In this document: piece after piece, positions 17,013 to 20,859 of the stretch
How the letters are laid out: the number at the start of each line of letters is the position of its first letter
How positions within the stretch are numbered: position 1 is the first letter of the stretch
DNA from: JBKPIY01 sp046730475
GTDB taxonomy: Bacteria; Actinomycetota; Thermoleophilia; Solirubrobacterales; 70-9
DNA: 20,859 nucleotides
Direction of reading: 5' to 3'
Assembly: GCA_046730475.1 (NCBI GenBank)
Contig: JBKPIY010000023.1
Coordinates: forward strand, 1-20,859
Translations under genes and position numbers: made by a program
Notes under the pieces: generated by a model
Databases searched by the model: none
The model's input: the letters and a program-made list of their open reading frames with translations, nothing else
Told to the model about the DNA's origin: nothing

Positions 17013-18328
17013 CAGAGCCGGGCGAGGAGCTCCTCGTTGCTCGCGGTGTGGGCGATCTGGTCGGCGAGCGCCCGGGCCGCCTGCTCGGGCCCCATCCGGG
17101 CGAGCTCGGCCCGCAGCGCCCGGATCTTCTCCATCTCCTCCGGGCTCCGAACCGCCTCCTCCCCGGAGGCGCGGCAGTCGGAGGGGACCAGGGCCGGGAC
17201 GACGCCGATAGCCGCCAGGTCCGCGTCGAGGCGAAGGATCAGGTTCTCGGTCGTCTCCAGGGCCAATCGCACCCGCTCTACGGACTCGTCGGTGTCCAGC
17301 ACGGTGGCGACCACGGTGAGCGAGCCGGCCCCCTCCTCGCCGAGCTGGCGGCCGGCGCCGAACAGCCGCTTCACGCGGGCAGGGTCGCGGTAGCCGAGGG
17401 CAAGACGCGAGAGCGAGTCGATCAGGAGGGCGACGTCCTCCCCGGCCTCGGCCCGCCTCCGGGCGCGGCCGAAGGCGAGCTCGGCGGCGCGAACCTGCTC
17501 ACGCGGCTCCTGGTCCGCGGCGGCAGCGGCGATCTCGGCCTCCGGCAGGGCCCGCTCCCACTCGGTCACCTCCTCGGGGCGTTCGTCGGCTAGAAGCACA
17601 ACCACCCGCGCGCCGGCGCCGGTCAGCGCCCGCCCGATCGCCCGCAGCAGGGTGGTGCGGCCCGAGCGCGGCTCGGCGAGGATCAGCACCCGCTGGCCGA
17701 GGGCGAGGGGCCCGAGCAGATCGACCGCGCGCACGAGCGGATCCTGGCCGGTCCCCTGGAGGGGAATCCGCCGGTGGGGGGCAACCGGGGTGAGGTCCTC
17801 GAACTCGACCCGCTCCCCCTCTGGATCCCGTCCGTTGACGGAGGCGACCCGGATCAGCGCCCGGTGGCGCTCCCCGCGGCGCGGGGCCCGGGCCGGCCCG
17901 CCGACCTCATCGCCGGGGCGAAGCTCGCAGCGTTTGATCTGGGAGGCCGACACGTAGACGTCACCCTCGGTGGCCTGCACGCCCCCGAGGCGGAGAAACC
18001 CGTAGCCCTGCGGCATCCGGTCGAGGATCCCGGTGACCTCCTCGGTCTCCATCTCGATCTCGGGCTCGGGCCCCTCCTCCACCTCGACCTCCGCCTCGCC
18101 CTCGGCCTCGGGCTGGGGTTCCCTCGCCTCTCCCCCCTCCGCCTCGGGCTCCGCTTCGTACTCCTCGATCTCGACCGCCCTCTCCTCCAGCTCCGCCTCG
18201 GCGGGCGCGTCCTCGATCGCGTCGATCAGCTCGTCCCGGGCGAGCATCCGGTAGCGGCGGATCCCGAGCTCCCGCGCCCGGGCGTGGAGGTCGGCGAGGT
18301 GAAGGTCGTTCAGGCTCTCGGCTGGCAT
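17012..18328 (-). CDS. Divergent Rho-like protein with altered P-loop
   Basis: A 438-residue protein with Rho architecture: Rho N-terminal domain (1-40, MPAESLNDLHLADLHARARE), a Glu-rich linker (41-97), a cold-shock-like RNA-binding domain (98-165, QGYGFLR, DVYVSASQIKRCELRPGDEV), and a RecA-type ATPase (about 185-438). Retained features are VLLADERPEEVTEWERA, LLIDSLSRLALGYRD and GSLTVVATVLDTD. The P-loop reads AEPRSGRTTLL (Arg224), where Rho has APPKAGKT: both lysines are Arg. The Q-loop segment between LALGYRD and KRLFGAGR is missing. The SGTRKEEL-like segment is replaced by SDCRASGEEAV. The ATG at 18328 is chosen because the Rho-N domain begins there; a GTG at 18418 is possible. A true Rho is presumably elsewhere; function as a terminator is doubtful. 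Confidence 0.85.
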   Translation of the reverse strand: MPAESLNDLHLADLHARARELGIRRYRMLARDELIDAIEDAPAEAELEERAVEIEEYEAEPEAEGGEAREPQPEAEGEAEVEVEEGPEPEIEMETEEVTGILDRMPQGYGFLRLGGVQATEGDVYVSASQIKRCELRPGDEVGGPARAPRRGERHRALIRVASVNGRDPEGERVEFEDLTPVAPHRRIPLQGTGQDPLVRAVDLLGPLALGQRVLILAEPRSGRTTLLRAIGRALTGAGARVVVLLADERPEEVTEWERALPEAEIAAAAADQEPREQVRAAELAFGRARRRAEAGEDVALLIDSLSRLALGYRDPARVKRLFGAGRQLGEEGAGSLTVVATVLDTDESVERVRLALETTENLILRLDADLAAIGVVPALVPSDCRASGEEAVRSPEEMEKIRALRAELARMGPEQAARALADQIAHTASNEELLARL

Positions 18329-18337
18329 CGCGGCGGC

Positions 18338-18343
18338 AGGATA
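18338..18343 (-). promoter_or_regulatory. Putative -10 element (TATCCT) upstream of the Rho-like gene
   Basis: TATCCT on the minus strand ends 9 bases before the ATG at 18328, and no Shine-Dalgarno is present in between. This fits a leaderless or nearly leaderless transcript. It lies in the 99-base gap after glpD, implying the Rho-like gene can be expressed separately. Confidence 0.4.
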
Positions 18344-18427
18344 GCCGGGCGCGCCGGAACCCCTCGGCTTGCCGCCGGCCGTCGGCGGGGACCCGCGGTG
18401 GAGGTGCGGGATCCGCACCCGAGAGCC

Positions 18428-20098
18428 TCAGGCCGGCGCCGCCGCGGGGTCCAGTCCCTCCCGGGCGGCCGTCTCCACCCACCGGGCGAGCTCGGCGCGG
18501 ACCCGGCGTCTCCCCCAGCCGAGCTCGCCCGCCATCGCCTTGGCCACCGGGCGGACCACCTCCTTGTCCCGGAGCTCCCGCGCGGCGAGCAGCCCCAGCC
18601 GGGTACGCCGAAGGAGCACGTCGGCAACCGAGCGGGCCTGCTCGGCGCGGGCGGCGATCACCGCCTCGGCGAGGAGGTCGGGATGGCCGGGAACGATCGG
18701 GGCGGCGAGCTCGGGGCGCTCCTCGCACAGATCGAGGATCCGGCGGGCCGCGTGCCCGTAGCGGAAGGCGAGCTGGTCGCGGGCGCCGTCGGGGAGGTCG
18801 AGGGAGGCCTCGAGGTCGCCGTCGCGGGCGCTCATCCCGAGGGGGATGTCGTCGGTGCGACAGGGCGCCTCGCGGCCTTCGCGCTCGACGATCCTGTCGA
18901 CCACCTCGGCGGCCATCCGCCGCCAGGTGGTGAGCTTGCCGCCGGTGATCGTCAGCATCCCCGAGGAGGTCTCATAGAGCTCGGCCTTGCGCGAGATGTC
19001 GACCGACTTCTTCGGATCGCCGGTGGCGATCAGGGGGCGAACCCCGGCGTAGGCGCCCGTGACGTCGCCGACGCCGAGATCGAGCTCGAAGTAGGAGTTG
19101 ACCGCGTCCAGCAGGTACTCGACGTCGTCCCGGCTCGGGGGCACGGCGTCGATGTCGCCGTCGTAGTCGTTGTCCGTGGTCCCGACGAGGGTGCGCCCGT
19201 ACCAGGGCAGGGTGAAGATCGTTCGCCGCTCCGCCGCCGGGATGATGCAGGCGCCGCCCCCCATCTCGAGGTCCTCGGACGCCAGGGTGATGTGGGTGCC
19301 GCGGCTGGGGCTGATCCGGGGGATCTCCTCCTCCTCGAGGACCTCGGGGCGGAGCCGGTCCGCCCACACCCCGGTCGCATTGACCACGTTCGCCGCCCTC
19401 ACCTCGAACCGCTCGCCGGACTCGGCCTCGCGGCAGATGACCCCGGTCGCGTGGCCGGCCACGTCGAGCAGGTCGGTCACCTCGGCCCCGTTCAGCAGGG
19501 CGGCGCCGAAGCGCTCGGCCTCGCCGAGGATGGTGAGGACGAGGCGGGAGTCGTCGGTCTGACAGTCGTAGAAGAGGTACGCCGCCTTCGGCCCCAGTTG
19601 GGCGAGGGCGGGGACGAGCTCGACCGCCTCCTCCCCGGGGATGGTCCGATGGCGGTCGGGCGACCAATAGTCCTCCTCCCGGCGGCGCTCGAGCCGCTCC
19701 CTGCGGCCCCACCCGACCCGCGAGGTCGCCATCACGTCGTACATGTTCAGCCCGATTCCGATGCGGACGTTCCGGCGCTCGTCCGGGAGGGTGGGCACCA
19801 GGAACGGGGTCGGGTAGACGAGGTGGGGCGCGAGCTGGACCATCAGCTGGCGCTCGAGCAGGGCCTCCCGGACGAGGCCGAGGTCGAAGCTCTGGAGGTA
19901 GCGCAGCCCGCCGTGGACCATCTTCGAGGAGCGGCTCGAGGTCCCCTGGGCGTAGTCGCCGCGCTCGAGCAGCACCACCGAGTACCCGCGCGAGGCGGCG
20001 TCGAGGGCAACCCCTGCCCCGGTGATGCCGCCGCCGACCACGACCACGTCGAACTCGCTGCCCGCGATCCTCTCGAGCGCGTCCCCCCGCGAGATCAC
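18428..20098 (-). CDS. glpD: FAD-dependent glycerol-3-phosphate dehydrogenase
   Basis: A 556-residue enzyme oxidising sn-glycerol-3-phosphate to dihydroxyacetone phosphate with electrons to the quinone pool. The N-terminal FAD dinucleotide motif GGGITGAG is at residues 22-29, followed by the family signature TSSRSSKMVHGGLRYLQ. Later motifs are NATGVWAD, RGTHITL, WYGRTLVGTTDNDY and TGGKLTTWRRMA. The C-terminal GlpD-type helical domain covers about residues 410-540. The GTG at 20098 is chosen because GGGGGAG lies about 5 bases upstream and VISRGDALERI leads directly into the FAD fold; an upstream ATG at 20218 would overlap the nitroreductase gene by 104 bases. It follows the nitroreductase gene by 16 bases and is probably cotranscribed with it. 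Confidence 0.93.
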   Translation of the reverse strand: MISRGDALERIAGSEFDVVVVGGGITGAGVALDAASRGYSVVLLERGDYAQGTSSRSSKMVHGGLRYLQSFDLGLVREALLERQLMVQLAPHLVYPTPFLVPTLPDERRNVRIGIGLNMYDVMATSRVGWGRRERLERRREEDYWSPDRHRTIPGEEAVELVPALAQLGPKAAYLFYDCQTDDSRLVLTILGEAERFGAALLNGAEVTDLLDVAGHATGVICREAESGERFEVRAANVVNATGVWADRLRPEVLEEEEIPRISPSRGTHITLASEDLEMGGGACIIPAAERRTIFTLPWYGRTLVGTTDNDYDGDIDAVPPSRDDVEYLLDAVNSYFELDLGVGDVTGAYAGVRPLIATGDPKKSVDISRKAELYETSSGMLTITGGKLTTWRRMAAEVVDRIVEREGREAPCRTDDIPLGMSARDGDLEASLDLPDGARDQLAFRYGHAARRILDLCEERPELAAPIVPGHPDLLAEAVIAARAEQARSVADVLLRRTRLGLLAARELRDKEVVRPVAKAMAGELGWGRRRVRAELARWVETAAREGLDPAAAPA

Positions 20099-20114
20099 CG
20101 TCGCTCCCCCATCG

Positions 20115-20624
20115 TCAGTCGAGGAACTCCACCACCTGCTCGGCCGGCGCACGATCGGGGGTCCGCTGCTCCTGGAGCGGCCGGCCGAGGTGAAGGAGGC
20201 CGACGAACCGCTCGCCATCGGGGAGGCTGACCGCCGCCCGGCCCTCGTCCGTGCGGAGCACCTCCGGGGTTCGCCAGTAGCCGGCGAGGCCCCGGGCGTG
20301 GGCGGCGAGGAGGACGATGTAGGCGGCGACCGCGGTCGCGTGGAGATCCTCCTCGTCCTGGACCGGGTCGCCGCCGAGCACGCAGGAGCAGACCACCAGG
20401 GTCGGCGCCCGGTCGAGCTTCGGCGCCGACTCCGGGCCGGCCGCCTCCTTCAGGCGCCCCAAGGCCTCCGGCCCGATCACCCGGAACCGCCACGGGTTGG
20501 TGAGGTTGTGGTTCGGCGCCCACCGGGCCAGGTCGAGGAGCTGCTCGAGAGTCGCCCGGTCGAGCGGCTCGGGCCGGTAGGCCTTGTGGGTGCGCCTGGT
20601 GCGGATCGCCTCCTCGACATCCAC
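20115..20624 (-). CDS. Nitroreductase-family FMN oxidoreductase
   Basis: A 169-residue protein, slightly short for the family. The N-terminal FMN-phosphate-binding motif is AIRTRRTHKAYRPEPL, followed by LLDLARWAPNHNLTNPWRFR. The later ATAVAAYIVLLAAHARGLAG and WRTPEVLR segments and the closing FVGLLHLGRPL are also typical. The family reduces nitro compounds, quinones or flavins with NAD(P)H; the substrate is unknown. The start is the GTG at 20624 (MDVEEAIRTRR); the nearby ATG at 20620 is in another frame. No Shine-Dalgarno is seen. It heads a probable two-gene unit with glpD. Confidence 0.88.
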   Translation of the reverse strand: MDVEEAIRTRRTHKAYRPEPLDRATLEQLLDLARWAPNHNLTNPWRFRVIGPEALGRLKEAAGPESAPKLDRAPTLVVCSCVLGGDPVQDEEDLHATAVAAYIVLLAAHARGLAGYWRTPEVLRTDEGRAAVSLPDGERFVGLLHLGRPLQEQRTPDRAPAEQVVEFLD

Positions 20625-20631
20625 AACCGGA

Positions 20632-20637
20632 AACGTA
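20632..20637 (-). promoter_or_regulatory. Putative -10 element (TACGTT) for a leaderless nitroreductase-glpD transcript
   Basis: TACGTT fits TANNNT and ends 7 bases before the GTG at 20624. The intervening sequence has no Shine-Dalgarno. No -35 of consensus type is visible. It is the only candidate promoter in the 66-base gap. Confidence 0.4.
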
Positions 20638-20690
20638 ATCGAGTCGATCCGCGGGCCGGACGGCGCCGACCCCGAGGGCGGACGGGGCCG

Positions 20691-20859
20691 CTAGGGCAGG
20701 CGGCGCCGGTAGAGCAGCCAGCCTCCCCACGTCGCCGCGATCACTGCGAGAAGGCTCCCGGCGAGGATCCAGGGGAGGGCGTCGACGCCGTCGCCGGAGC
20801 CCGCCGCGGGCGCGGGCGCCGAGGCGGCGGTCAGGCTCGCCGGCGGCGGGGCCGAACCA
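20691..20859 (-). CDS. C-terminus of a membrane-anchored protein (partial)
   Basis: The frame is open from the window edge to the TAG at 20693-20691, giving the last 55 or so residues. They comprise a Pro/Ala/Ser/Gly-rich linker (including TAASAPAPAAGSGDGVD), a single hydrophobic helix (LPWILAGSLLAVIAATWGGW) and a short basic end YRRRLP. This is the layout of an exported protein with a C-terminal membrane anchor and cytoplasmic basic stop. The functional part lies outside the window, so no family is assigned. Confidence 0.65.
   Translation of the reverse strand, partial: GSAPPPASLTAASAPAPAAGSGDGVDALPWILAGSLLAVIAATWGGWLLYRRRLP

Noticed and set aside
17774..20230. 818-residue open frame on the plus strand across the Rho-like, glpD and nitroreductase genes
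   Set aside because: It crosses three well supported minus-strand genes and has no recognisable domain.

Overview
The window is about 20.9 kb of high-GC DNA with dense, overlapping genes and many GTG starts. Several genes show a TANNNT hexamer a few bases before a start codon that lacks a Shine-Dalgarno sequence. The protein types (LAL-like LuxR tail, secreted Ig-like protein, form I CO dehydrogenase, Rho-like protein, MarR-GNAT fusion) suit an actinomycete, possibly Thermoleophilia (Solirubrobacterales/Gaiellales). That placement is inference from style and content; no rRNA or marker gene is present. No tRNA, CRISPR array, IS element or phage gene was seen.

Layout: (1) 1-388, 3' end of a LuxR-type regulator gene (+). 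(2) 540-2711, a large secreted Ig-like protein (-), separated from the LuxR gene by a 13-bp-stem hairpin. (3) 2970-5170, a LysR regulator and a full-length XdhC maturation factor (-), joined by a 4-base stop/start overlap. (4) 5295-13378, a tightly packed eight-gene + strand operon, coxM-coxS-coxL-xdhC/YHS-mocA-coxD-coxE-coxG, encoding a form I aerobic Mo/Cu carbon monoxide dehydrogenase and its maturation and membrane-docking factors. (5) 13417-14466, an esterase-D-like hydrolase with its own apparent leaderless promoter. (6) 14508-16339 (-), a MarR-GNAT fusion with a clear operator, a DUF192 protein and a GNAT protein. (7) 16509-16988 (+), an unrecognised 159-residue protein. (8) 17012-20624 (-), a strongly divergent Rho-like protein, GlpD and a nitroreductase. 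(9) 20691-end (-), the membrane-anchored C-terminus of an unknown protein.

How the genes work together: CoxM (FAD), CoxS (two 2Fe-2S) and CoxL (Mo-Cu active site with AYACSFR) form the enzyme that oxidises CO. MocA would make the cytosine dinucleotide form of the Mo cofactor. The XdhC proteins, the MoxR-type ATPase CoxD and the VWA protein CoxE would insert and mature the Mo/Cu/S centre. CoxG, with its C-terminal membrane helix, would dock the enzyme to the respiratory membrane. The divergent LysR gene and a LysR-type box beside a TTGACA element suggest regulated expression.

The points most worth a second look are: the XdhC-YHS fusion inside a Cu-requiring CODH operon; a LysR gene whose DNA-binding domain is only reached from a CTG start; a Rho-like protein with both P-loop lysines changed to arginine, no Q-loop and a Glu-rich linker; and a perfect inverted repeat at the MarR-GNAT promoter.
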